Assembly: GCA_946800325.1 (NCBI GenBank)
Contig: CAMPEJ010000002.1
Location: 1,330,362-1,394,361, forward strand
Length of the DNA: 64,000 bases
Source: Luzula sylvatica
Lineage: Eukaryota; Streptophyta; Magnoliopsida; Poales; Juncaceae
Reading direction: 5' to 3'
Shown: piece by piece, positions 49,464 to 57,658 of the stretch
Layout of the letters: the number at the start of each line of letters is the position of its first letter
Position numbering within the stretch: position 1 is the first letter of the stretch
Notes under the pieces: generated by a model
Told to the model about the DNA's origin: nothing
The model's database searches: none
Seen by the model: the letters and a program-made list of their open reading frames with translations, nothing else
Program-made: the position numbers and the translations under genes

Positions 49464-49797
49464 TGTTGGTTCAAATTTCCTGATAGTTTGATTATTTCAA
49501 AACACTGTCATTACTAATGTTTACATCCAGAAAAGTGCAGGATAACATAGGTACGATACGAAGATGAAGGAGGACTTGTGAAGGAGGACTTCATTGGATT
49601 ACATCAAGAATCAAGACATGAAGTCTCAAGATAAACAAGAAAAGAAGAAAACATGGAAGGCCATTGGAATACATCAAGACTCAAGATGTTGAAGCCTTCC
49701 GTGAGTGGGATACGCCACAAATAAACCATAGGTACAAACCTAGTAGAACTCAAGTAAAATCATGTTCAAAATAACAAAGAGTTCAGTCAAGCAGGAA

Positions 49798-50250
49798 GTG
49801 CGTTCTGAACGAACTCAAAGTCCGTTCAGAACGGACTTGCTAAATATCAAAACTTAAAAAGCTTGATTAGAATCAAACGTGTCACAGGGATGTGTGCGTT
49901 CGAACGAAGAATCATGTCCGTTCGAACGGATAATTAGAATCCGTTCAAACACCTTCTGAGTGCGTTGAACGGACAATCCTTCCTGTGAACGGAAAATGTC
50001 ACAGGAATGTGTGCGTTCGAACTAACATCCATGTGCGTTCGAACGGACAACCTGGAATCCGTTCACCCACTTTTAAGTGCGTTGAACGGACTCTTGTTCC
50101 TGTGAACGCAAAATGCTATGTATAATTGAGTCCGTTACGAACGGACATTGTACGTTCGAACGGACCCAAGATGTACTTGCACGTTATTTTGAAACGGCTA
50201 GTGCAAACTTCAAGTGCGTTCTGAACGAACTGTAATGCGTTCGAACGCAC
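49798..50250. promoter_or_regulatory. U3 palindrome cluster
   Basis: At least nine short palindromes: 49798-49814, 49820-49836 (GTCCGTTCAGAACGGAC), 49894-49907, 49916-49930, 50033-50048, 50130-50146, 50151-50165, 50214-50230 and 50236-50249 (TGCGTTCGAACGCA). They share the core CGTTC/GAACG with 0-3 central bases. The position, just upstream of the TATA box, suggests sites for a dimeric regulator; this is inference. Confidence 0.65.
49881..50114. repeat. 117-bp tandem duplication in U3
   Basis: Two diverged copies starting GTCACAGG (49881 and 49998) and ending CCTGTGAACG then AAAATG-like sequence. Each carries the same series of palindromic motifs, so the duplication doubled the cluster. Confidence 0.8.
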
Positions 50251-50281
50251 TGCAAGTTTTCTGAAGGATTTCTATAGAGAG

Positions 50282-50290
50282 TATAAATAG
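50282..50290 (+). promoter_or_regulatory. LTR TATA box
   Basis: TATAAATAG, the plant consensus, followed about 25-35 bp later by a pyrimidine-rich stretch (GGTCTCTCTCTCC) where transcription probably starts. Copies lie at 57002-57010 and 63722-63730. Confidence 0.7.
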
Positions 50291-50873
50291 AATCCTTCAT
50301 GGGTCTCTCTCTCCAAACTCTTCATTTTCAAACATTAAAACCTAAAAAGAGAGAAACCCTAAGCTGTGATTATCTATATCCATTGATAGCTTGAGAAACC
50401 TCTTTAGATCATTGATCTACTTTCGATATTCTCCACTAATCGTATCCCACTCACGTGACCGATCACGTTGTAGCTCGATTAGTGAAAAAGTGTAATAGGC
50501 TAGTGCAACAAAGTGTAAAGAGCCTAAGCTATAGATCGATAGAAGCGTGTAAATCGATCTAGGCAAATCCTTGTAATCGAGTTGAGTTGGAATTCAATCG
50601 AAAGCCAAAAAGAGGCACAAGGCATTCCCGGAGACGTAGGTACTCGCAAATAATTGAGTCGGTCAATTAAGCGAGTAAAGGGTGAGTTAAAGCTACAAAG
50701 CAACCACCTACCGAACTTCGTAAACAAACATCTTGTGTCAAAGTGTTTGTACGGTATCATCTTTATCATCTAAATTATTATTTATTCCGCACCGTAAATT
50801 AGGTTTAAATCTAAACTAAGTATAAGTTAGATTGCCAAATTTACCCCCCTCTAGGTTAGAATTAACCAACAAT

Positions 50874-50885
50874 TGGTATCAGAGC
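50874..50885 (+). other. Primer-binding site, initiator tRNA-Met
   Basis: TGGTATCAGAGC, the usual plant primer site complementary to the 3' end of initiator methionine tRNA, 2 bases after the end of the LTR. Confidence 0.95.
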
Positions 50886-50938
50886 AAGGTACTAACCATC
50901 TCTTTGAATATTAGGGATAACTTGTACTTAACGATCAA

Positions 50939-53287
50939 ATGACCGAAATCAATCCTATTGTACAAAACTCATCGATAAATCCGATAAATACTGTACCCAA
51001 ATCAAATATATCAAACTCACGTGAATTAGATGGAACCAATTGGAGTTCTTGGAAGAAATGCATGCTAAATGCATTCGCTCTCCAAGGACTTGACAAGGTA
51101 GTGTTACGAGGCTTTGTCTTGGCCCAAGAGGTTGACAAGGACGGAAATGTAACCTACCCTTCTCAAACTAGGGAAGATAGAACTAATGACATTTACGCTC
51201 AAAACTTAATACTAAACAATGTAATTAGTTCTATCGGATCGCTAGTTGATCATTGTGATAACTCATATGAAATGTGGCGTATGCTCAATGAGAGATACGA
51301 GGGCACATCTCAAATGAGAAGAACTAATATCATCGGACTTGAACAAGAATTCAACAATCTCCGAATGATTGAGGGAGAGTCCGTTGATAAGATCTGGGCA
51401 AAAATCAATGTACTAAAAACTCGCTATGCCACCCAAAATGCACCTCTTACTGATGATAGAATTATTGCTAGATTACTTCAATCTATGCCCCGTAGTTGGG
51501 AATCTTTACGTGTAGCTTTAGGTACAGCGGTAGCTTCACAAGACCTCACGCCTGAAGAATTGGTAAGTCAATTCCGAAACTTCGAGATTCGACTCAAGCA
51601 ACTCAATGAAGAACAAGGAATCTACATACCCTCTCCTCACTCCAAAACCGTAGCTTTGCCCGCCGTGAATGCAAGCAATGACGACAATGAAATGGATGAT
51701 CTCACGTTGCGACTCTTAGAGTGGCAAAGGGACGAGAAGCAATTCAACGAGAATCGGAAACAAAAGGGGCTAAAGCTCCATTGCTTTTGGTGCAAGAAAA
51801 TTGGACACATGATGGAGTCATGTTGGACCCTCCATCCCGAAAATTCGAGGTGGATCAAAAAGGATGAGGACAACAAGGATCGGCAAAGGCGAGAACCTCG
51901 ACATGAACGAAGATATGAGGACAAGGGCCGAGATGATCGCTACAAATACAAAGGTAAAGATCATAAAAAGAAAAAGGCATATAAAGCTCATGTAAATTCC
52001 AGGTGGGGAGAAACGGATGGATCAAGCACATCATCTGAATCGGATGGTCCATCAAACCGACACCCCGCAAACCTTGCACTTATGGTAAGGATCGATTCTC
52101 CACAAATGAGCGCAGTGGAAGCGGCAATCAGATCTCTTCGAATTGAACGAGGGTTAACCACTACACCTCGCACTCCCACAATTATGGACGAAGAACCATC
52201 TACTCCAAGCTCAACACATGACCAAGGTCATGAGGTACGTATCAACTCTATGACTAACGTAGAATCATTACATCACCCTGAGTTTTCTCCTGCATTCAAA
52301 TTAGAACTCGAGTTGTGTGACGAGTTTCTAAAAGGTGAAGGAAACTTTCAACAAATAGAGAGTAAACTTGAGAGCTCAACACAAACTCTCAAGGATAAGG
52401 TAGCTTCTCTTGAACTATCTATTTTGGCATATAAATCTCAACTAAAAGAATTTAGATGGTTTTCAAAATGTGAGTGTCAAACCCTTAAAGGTGAGATGTC
52501 TCATTTAAAAGTCGAACTTCAAAATTGTAAAGTTGAAAATGAATCTTTGAAGAAGGCTTGTGCCACCAGTGCATTAAGTCCTCCTTCATTGGATGATATC
52601 TTGAAATTGTCATTAATGGGACAAAAGCCCAATGACAAATCCGGTTTAGGATACAAGAAAAATAACGGTAATAAACCCGATTTTTCCTTATCTAAAAATC
52701 AAAAATCCAAATGGGAGAACAATAAAATGAATAGTCACGGAAATGCTTTCATGTATCGTGACTACAACAAAGGTAAAAATGTGAAAACAAAACAAGCTAA
52801 ACGTGTTAATCATAATTATAGGAACAATCATTTCACACAAAATTCACCACCTAGACATAACAATTTGGGAAGAACCGATTGTTTATTCAAAAGGGGACCA
52901 AATGGGTATTTCTACGAAGTGACCAACTACACCGACGCTTCATATCAAAAAGGGTCTCCCAAACATTACACAAAAACACAAAAACAATTTCAACAAAATC
53001 GACTTAAACCAAGCAAATTTCAATCCAACAACATTCATCATATGCCAAAATCGATAACTTCTCAGAAAAGTAAACCAAATCATCTCTCTAATTATTTTGC
53101 GAAAAGTTCCACATCCACAAATAATTCCACCGTAGCATTCTGTAACTATTGTTGCAAAATTGGTCATATCTCAAACGGTTGTGATCTTCGCAATCCAAAA
53201 TTAACGTCAAACTCAATATGGATGCGTAAAGATCGTCACTCGATGGGTCCCTCTACGTCTCTCGGTATAGGACCTCCTAGGGCTTAA
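50939..53287 (+). CDS. gag: Copia-type Gag polyprotein with two zinc knuckles (unit A)
   Basis: A 782-residue protein starting 53 bases after the primer-binding site. Residues 29-222 form the gag-polypeptide (UBN2-type) domain of plant copia elements (LDGTNWSSWKKCML, YEMWRMLNERY, LLQSMPRSWE, LTPEELVSQF). A first CCHC knuckle is C282-C285-H290-C295, followed by a basic stretch and an acidic/serine patch (about 357-372). A coiled coil spans about 450-545, and a motif like KPNDKSGLGYKKN (about 562-574) is typical of these Gags. A second CCHC knuckle is C735-C738-H743-C748. The ORF ends 34 residues later, about where autonomous relatives run into protease. Gag packages the element RNA in cytoplasmic particles. 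No pol follows. Confidence 0.9.
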   Translation: MTEINPIVQNSSINPINTVPKSNISNSRELDGTNWSSWKKCMLNAFALQGLDKVVLRGFVLAQEVDKDGNVTYPSQTREDRTNDIYAQNLILNNVISSIGSLVDHCDNSYEMWRMLNERYEGTSQMRRTNIIGLEQEFNNLRMIEGESVDKIWAKINVLKTRYATQNAPLTDDRIIARLLQSMPRSWESLRVALGTAVASQDLTPEELVSQFRNFEIRLKQLNEEQGIYIPSPHSKTVALPAVNASNDDNEMDDLTLRLLEWQRDEKQFNENRKQKGLKLHCFWCKKIGHMMESCWTLHPENSRWIKKDEDNKDRQRREPRHERRYEDKGRDDRYKYKGKDHKKKKAYKAHVNSRWGETDGSSTSSESDGPSNRHPANLALMVRIDSPQMSAVEAAIRSLRIERGLTTTPRTPTIMDEEPSTPSSTHDQGHEVRINSMTNVESLHHPEFSPAFKLELELCDEFLKGEGNFQQIESKLESSTQTLKDKVASLELSILAYKSQLKEFRWFSKCECQTLKGEMSHLKVELQNCKVENESLKKACATSALSPPSLDDILKLSLMGQKPNDKSGLGYKKNNGNKPDFSLSKNQKSKWENNKMNSHGNAFMYRDYNKGKNVKTKQAKRVNHNYRNNHFTQNSPPRHNNLGRTDCLFKRGPNGYFYEVTNYTDASYQKGSPKHYTKTQKQFQQNRLKPSKFQSNNIHHMPKSITSQKSKPNHLSNYFAKSSTSTNNSTVAFCNYCCKIGHISNGCDLRNPKLTSNSIWMRKDRHSMGPSTSLGIGPPRA

Positions 53288-54156
53288 GCCCTAACTTGAA
53301 ACACTATACTCCTTAGTATTCCACACCCTAAGCCAAATATGTACGGGGAGTATAAGAAATAGGCTAAATTAAATTCTAGCCGAGTTGGTCGAGTCTCATG
53401 TAGCTACATCACATGTGTTAATAGAGGAATACATTAGAACACTTGTCTCTGTAAATAAATCACGAATTCAGTCCAGTGATCACATCTCAGGAACCAGTCC
53501 GTTCGAACGAAAAACAGGTGCGTTCGGAACGAACAACTGAACTATAAGATCCAAAGTCACTGTTAAATTGTGGCGCCATCAAATTTTCTTACCAGGATTA
53601 AGTGCGTTCGAACGTACAACTGAATGCGTTCCGAACGGAAAAATGAATTATAGAATTATGGCGCCGGATCATACTTTGGCGCCGACTCTCAATATCAACA
53701 GTGTTCAGTGCGTGCGAACGAACAAACTAATGCGTTCGAATGCACATGCCTCATTCAGCGAACCTACTTCAAACCCTTACACTCGCGCCGTTTCATATTC
53801 TGGCGCCTCTTCTCAGTTGTGTGTGCGTTCGAACTCACATAGGAGTCCGTTAGAACGGACTTAACAACTTTCCAGATACAACTTAAAAACCCAAAATAGC
53901 GCCTGTTCTCAGACATGAATGCGTTCCAACGCACTTGATAAGTGCGTTCGAACGGACTCTTCGTATTTTCTGCCTTTTAGCATGCGACCGATCCTAATCA
54001 ATGGACACGATGGTTTAGATCTCCTCACGAAAAGATTTGAAGGGACACGATCTCATCTTAACTCAATCTCTTTGTCATTCTCTTTCTAAAAACCTATTTT
54101 CCAACTCTATCTCTCACCAAAATCCTTACTCTCTTTCTCCATAAAGAATCATCACC
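53288..54156 (+). promoter_or_regulatory. Inter-ORF region with palindromes and GGCGCC motifs
   Basis: 869 bp without a supported gene. It holds about ten CGTTCGAACG-type palindromes (for example 53497-53511, 53518-53534, 53602-53616, 53845-53860 and 53942-53957) and four GGCGCC sites (53572, 53660, 53678, 53802), one of them as TTTGGCGCC, which resembles an E2F site. The last 100 bp are pyrimidine-rich like a leader. It may hold an internal promoter for ORF2 or an intron of a spliced RNA; neither can be shown here. A 98-codon frame at 53568-53864 has no recognisable domain. Confidence 0.45.
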
Positions 54157-55653
54157 ATGAATGCCGCTAAGATCTTGCTTGCTAGGGGGGGTTCAAAGGG
54201 AAAGAAGAAGGAAGGGGAGAGCTCCAACACTCAACCAAGGCCGAGAGCTCCACCTCATCAGAAGAAGACAGCTAAGAAGCCTAGGAGGCAAGAAAACTTG
54301 ATAGCAGACTACGATTTCAAAAATATAGACAATGAACATCTCTTTCGAAATCCGGAGGCCGGAACTCTCTACAACGACGTGGTGGCAAGGAGATCCATTG
54401 TGAAATGCTACTACTACGAGTTTCCTCCAAATATTCCTCATCTTTTCGACAAGATTGAGGCAATAGAGAGAAGATGGGGATTCGCAAATCTTGCGTGTCT
54501 TAAAGAGCCATTCTACGAAGTCATCACTCGATTGTTCTATGCAAACGCCGTATTCAACCATGCTCTAGAGAAGATAACCTCTTATATCCTCGGGGAACAA
54601 GTTGAGATCTCGGTTGAAAATCTGTGCGAGTTGCTAGGTCTCAAGGATGATGGAGAGAAGATCTACAACGCACGCAAGGGAAGACTCGAAGCCGCCATTA
54701 TCGAACCAATGAAGAAGGTGGTTACAAATCGATACCAGTCACAAGAATCGGCATCGCACTTGGCAGCTCCTGAGAAATTCGTTTGGGAAATCGGTAACAA
54801 TATTCTTACTCCAGTCGCAAAATTGAAGGCAAATTTGGAAAATAGAAATATTATGCTTTTGTATCGTATGTGGTACAATGATGAACTACCCGTCCATGTG
54901 CCTTATCTCATACTAAGTCATATGGAAAGCGTCCTGAGCCAAAGAAATGCCTCGTTACCCTACGGAACGTTGATTGCCCGGATGTTGGAACTCCAAGGAG
55001 TTTCAATCCCGGAGAACGATTGGGATTTCCGATCGGAACAGCCAACAAATCTCGCATCTAAGGCAAACCTTCACCGACTTGGATATCGGTACTCATCGAA
55101 CGTACAAGGTTGGGTTATCAGTCCCACTAAAGATACGGCAGCGTTCCACCTTCCTCGCAATCCTACTCGATGGCTGGAGGGTGACACCCAAACCGAGGAA
55201 GAGGAAAACGCCGACCCCGCCGATACTGACCTAAGCGGTGAAGCCCCGGATAGAAAACGTAAGAAGAAGGAGCGTGCAGAAAGCTCGAACGCCCCTTCCG
55301 AACACGACGAAAGGAGGTTTGCTTATATGAAGGCGTTATTCGAGGAGATGGATGAGCGGGTTGAAAAACATGGACGAATAATGCGAGACGCATTTCGTGA
55401 GGACCTGCATGCTTCCGAGACCAGGATGATCGAGAATGTGGGTCGTCAATTTTCCGATCTCTATGTTCACCTTGGAAATCGCTTCGGGCCATACACGGCA
55501 CCCCAAGACCGAGTCCCGCGTACGTCTCCTCATCAGACCACCGAGCATCCGTCGGACTCCAACTCGGGACAATTCAATACCGACGCCTTCTTCGCAGCTG
55601 ATCCGAGCGCCCAACCCGAACAGAACCCTTACACCGGCCCTAATGAGATGTGA
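54157..55653 (+). CDS. ORF2: putative plant transposon protein domain (unit A)
   Basis: A 498-residue protein. The first 45 residues are basic (KGKKKEG, KKTAKKPRRQ). Residues about 75-340 resemble the putative plant transposon protein domain found in many plant mobile elements: W107-G-F, LKEPFYEVITRLFYAN, YILGEQVEISVENLCELLGL, and a distal segment with MESVLSQR and ARMLELQGV. A second basic cluster, RKRKKKER (about 366-374), could be a nuclear localisation signal. A charged helical segment (about 385-450) follows, then a Pro/Ser-rich tail. The biochemical role of this domain family is unknown to me. It is not part of standard copia gag-pol, and it occupies the place where pol would be. The start is the first ATG of the frame, after a pyrimidine-rich leader. 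Confidence 0.7.
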   Translation: MNAAKILLARGGSKGKKKEGESSNTQPRPRAPPHQKKTAKKPRRQENLIADYDFKNIDNEHLFRNPEAGTLYNDVVARRSIVKCYYYEFPPNIPHLFDKIEAIERRWGFANLACLKEPFYEVITRLFYANAVFNHALEKITSYILGEQVEISVENLCELLGLKDDGEKIYNARKGRLEAAIIEPMKKVVTNRYQSQESASHLAAPEKFVWEIGNNILTPVAKLKANLENRNIMLLYRMWYNDELPVHVPYLILSHMESVLSQRNASLPYGTLIARMLELQGVSIPENDWDFRSEQPTNLASKANLHRLGYRYSSNVQGWVISPTKDTAAFHLPRNPTRWLEGDTQTEEEENADPADTDLSGEAPDRKRKKKERAESSNAPSEHDERRFAYMKALFEEMDERVEKHGRIMRDAFREDLHASETRMIENVGRQFSDLYVHLGNRFGPYTAPQDRVPRTSPHQTTEHPSDSNSGQFNTDAFFAADPSAQPEQNPYTGPNEM

Positions 55654-56170
55654 TCGCCGGAGATATTAAAAGTTTAAATGTGTTGTGTGTGTTATGTCAT
55701 GATTCTTGTTTGTGAACAATTTGACTTGTTTATTGTTGTGTGTGTGTTTGTATCGGCATGTGTCATGCCTTGAACTGAGTAGTTTTGATTTAGTGTCAGT
55801 TTAAACTGTTGCATATATGTTGGTTTTTATTAATTATGTCTATATAACCTATTAGTCCAGAAGCAAGTGCGTTCGAACGCATTACTTTTTCGTTCGGAAC
55901 GCACACTAAAACTGTTTTATTTTATTGAAAATCTGCTAAATTTTGAAAGGATTGTCATCATTCCAAAACAAAAGAATTTGATCATACTTACGAGCTCATA
56001 CATTCATCAATTTATTCTTTGAGGGGGAGCTCGCATTTAGGGGGAGCCTTCCGTTTTTGAAGTCTCCTTGGCCCTTTTGATCTCTTTCAAAATGGGGGAG
56101 AAACGATCGTACGGAAAGTTCTCAACTAAATGGTGAAACTCTCCAAACCGACAGTGTTTTGAAATTAATC
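55654..56170 (+). other. 3' untranslated part of the internal region (unit A)
   Basis: Non-coding. It holds a 38-base hairpin at 55867-55904 and three extra polypurine-like GGGGGAG sites (56023, 56040 and 56094) upstream of the final tract at 56171-56181. Confidence 0.6.
55867..55904. promoter_or_regulatory. Hairpin built from the palindrome motif
   Basis: GTGCGTTCGAACG (55867-55879) pairs with CGTTCGGAACGCAC (55891-55904) with one bulged G, leaving a loop of 11 bases. Each arm is itself palindromic. It may be an RNA structure near the 3' end of the element; function unknown. Confidence 0.65.
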
Positions 56171-56181
56171 AAAAGGGGGAG
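56171..56181 (+). other. Polypurine tract (unit A)
   Basis: AAAAGGGGGAG, 2 bases before the TGTTGG of the next LTR, the place and form of a plus-strand primer. The same tract recurs at 62891-62901. Confidence 0.9.
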
Positions 56182-56183
56182 TT

Positions 56184-57591
56184 TGTTGGTTCAAATTTCC
56201 TGATAGTTTGATTATTTCAAAACACTGTCATTACTAATGTTTACATCCAGAAAAGTGCAGGATAACATAGGTACGATACGAAGATGAAGGAGGACTTGTG
56301 AAGGAGGACTTCATTGGATTACATCAAGAATCAAGACATGAAGTCTCAAGATAAACAAGAAAAGAAGAAAACATGGAAGGCCATTGGAATACATCAAGAC
56401 TCAAGATGTTGAAGCCTTCCGTGAGTGGGATACGCCACAAATAAACCATAGGTACAAACCTAGTAGAACTCAAGTAAAATCATGTTCAAAATAACAAAGA
56501 GTTCAGTCAAGCAGGAAGTGCGTTCTGAACGAACTCAAAGTCCGTTCAGAACGGACTTGCTAAATATCAAAACTTAAAAAGCTTGATTAGAATCAAACGT
56601 GTCACAGGGATGTGTGCGTTCGAACGAAGAATCATGTCCGTTCGAACGGATAATTAGAATCCGTTCAAACACCTTCTGAGTGCGTTGAACGGACAATCCT
56701 TCCTGTGAACGGAAAATGTCACAGGAATGTGTGCGTTCGAACTAACATCCATGTGCGTTCGAACGGACAACCTGGAATCCGTTCACCCACTTTTAAGTGC
56801 GTTGAACGGACTCTTGTTCCTGTGAACGCAAAATGCTATGTATAATTGAGTCCGTTACGAACGGACATTGTACGTTCGAACGGACCCAAGATGTACTTGC
56901 ACGTTATTTTGAAACGGCTAGTGCAAACTTCAAGTGCGTTCTGAACGAACTGTAATGCGTTCGAACGCACTGCAAGTTTTCTGAAGGATTTCTATAGAGA
57001 GTATAAATAGAATCCTTCATGGGTCTCTCTCTCCAAACTCTTCATTTTCAAACATTAAAACCTAAAAAGAGAGAAACCCTAAGCTGTGATTATCTATATC
57101 CATTGATAGCTTGAGAAACCTCTTTAGATCATTGATCTACTTTCGATATTCTCCACTAATCGTATCCCACTCACGTGACCGATCACGTTGTAGCTCGATT
57201 AGTGAAAAAGTGTAATAGGCTAGTGCAACAAAGTGTAAAGAGCCTAAGCTATAGATCGATAGAAGCGTGTAAATCGATCTAGGCAAATCCTTGTAATCGA
57301 GTTGAGTTGGAATTCAATCGAAAGCCAAAAAGAGGCACAAGGCATTCCCGGAGACGTAGGTACTCGCAAATAATTGAGTCGGTCAATTAAGCGAGTAAAG
57401 GGTGAGTTAAAGCTACAAAGCAACCACCTACCGAACTTCGTAAACAAACATCTTGTGTCAAAGTGTTTGTACGGTATCATCTTTATCATCTAAATTATTA
57501 TTTATTCCGCACCGTAAATTAGGTTTAAATCTAAACTAAGTATAAGTTAGATTGCCAAATTTACCCCCCTCTAGGTTAGAATTAACCAACA
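56184..57591 (+). repeat. LTR 2 (1408 bp), shared by units A and B
   Basis: Same sequence as LTR 1, TGTTGG to CCAACA, with the TATA box at 57002-57010. It is followed by a primer-binding site and preceded by a polypurine tract, so it serves as 3' LTR of unit A and 5' LTR of unit B. Confidence 0.95.
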
Positions 57592-57593
57592 AT

Positions 57594-57605
57594 TGGTATC
57601 AGAGC
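57594..57605 (+). other. Primer-binding site, unit B
   Basis: TGGTATCAGAGC, 2 bases after LTR 2. Confidence 0.95.
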
Positions 57606-57658
57606 AAGGTACTAACCATCTCTTTGAATATTAGGGATAACTTGTACTTAACGATCAA

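Larger units (their letters stand above)
49464..50871 (+). repeat. LTR 1 (1408 bp)
   Basis: Begins TGTTGG and ends CCAACA, a perfect 6-bp terminal inverted repeat with the TG...CA ends of LTR elements. U3 holds a cluster of CGTTCGAACG-type palindromes (49798-50250) and a 117-bp tandem duplication (49881-49997 and 49998-50114). A TATA box follows at 50282-50290. R/U5 contains a telo-box AAACCCTAA at 50354-50362. It looks identical to the LTRs at 56184 and 62904. Confidence 0.95.
49464..57591 (+). mobile_element. Non-autonomous copia-type LTR retrotransposon, unit A
   Basis: Complete element: LTR 49464-50871, internal region 50872-56183, LTR 56184-57591. It has a primer-binding site for initiator tRNA-Met, a Gag ORF, a second ORF with a putative plant transposon protein domain, and a polypurine tract. 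No protease, integrase, reverse transcriptase or RNase H is encoded in any frame, so it must use enzymes in trans. This is the TR-GAG type of non-autonomous element, with an extra ORF. The right LTR is shared with unit B, which follows head to tail. The 5 bp left of the element are GGGGG; the far right flank is outside the window, so target duplication cannot be tested. Confidence 0.9.

Noticed and set aside
53568..53864. 98-codon frame between gag and ORF2 as a third element protein
   Set aside because: It consists of translated palindromic motifs and has no recognisable domain.
50524..55614. Minus-strand and alternative-frame ORFs in the retroelement
   Set aside because: They are shadows of gag and ORF2 or of the LTR; none has a domain, and all repeat in unit B simply because the DNA does.
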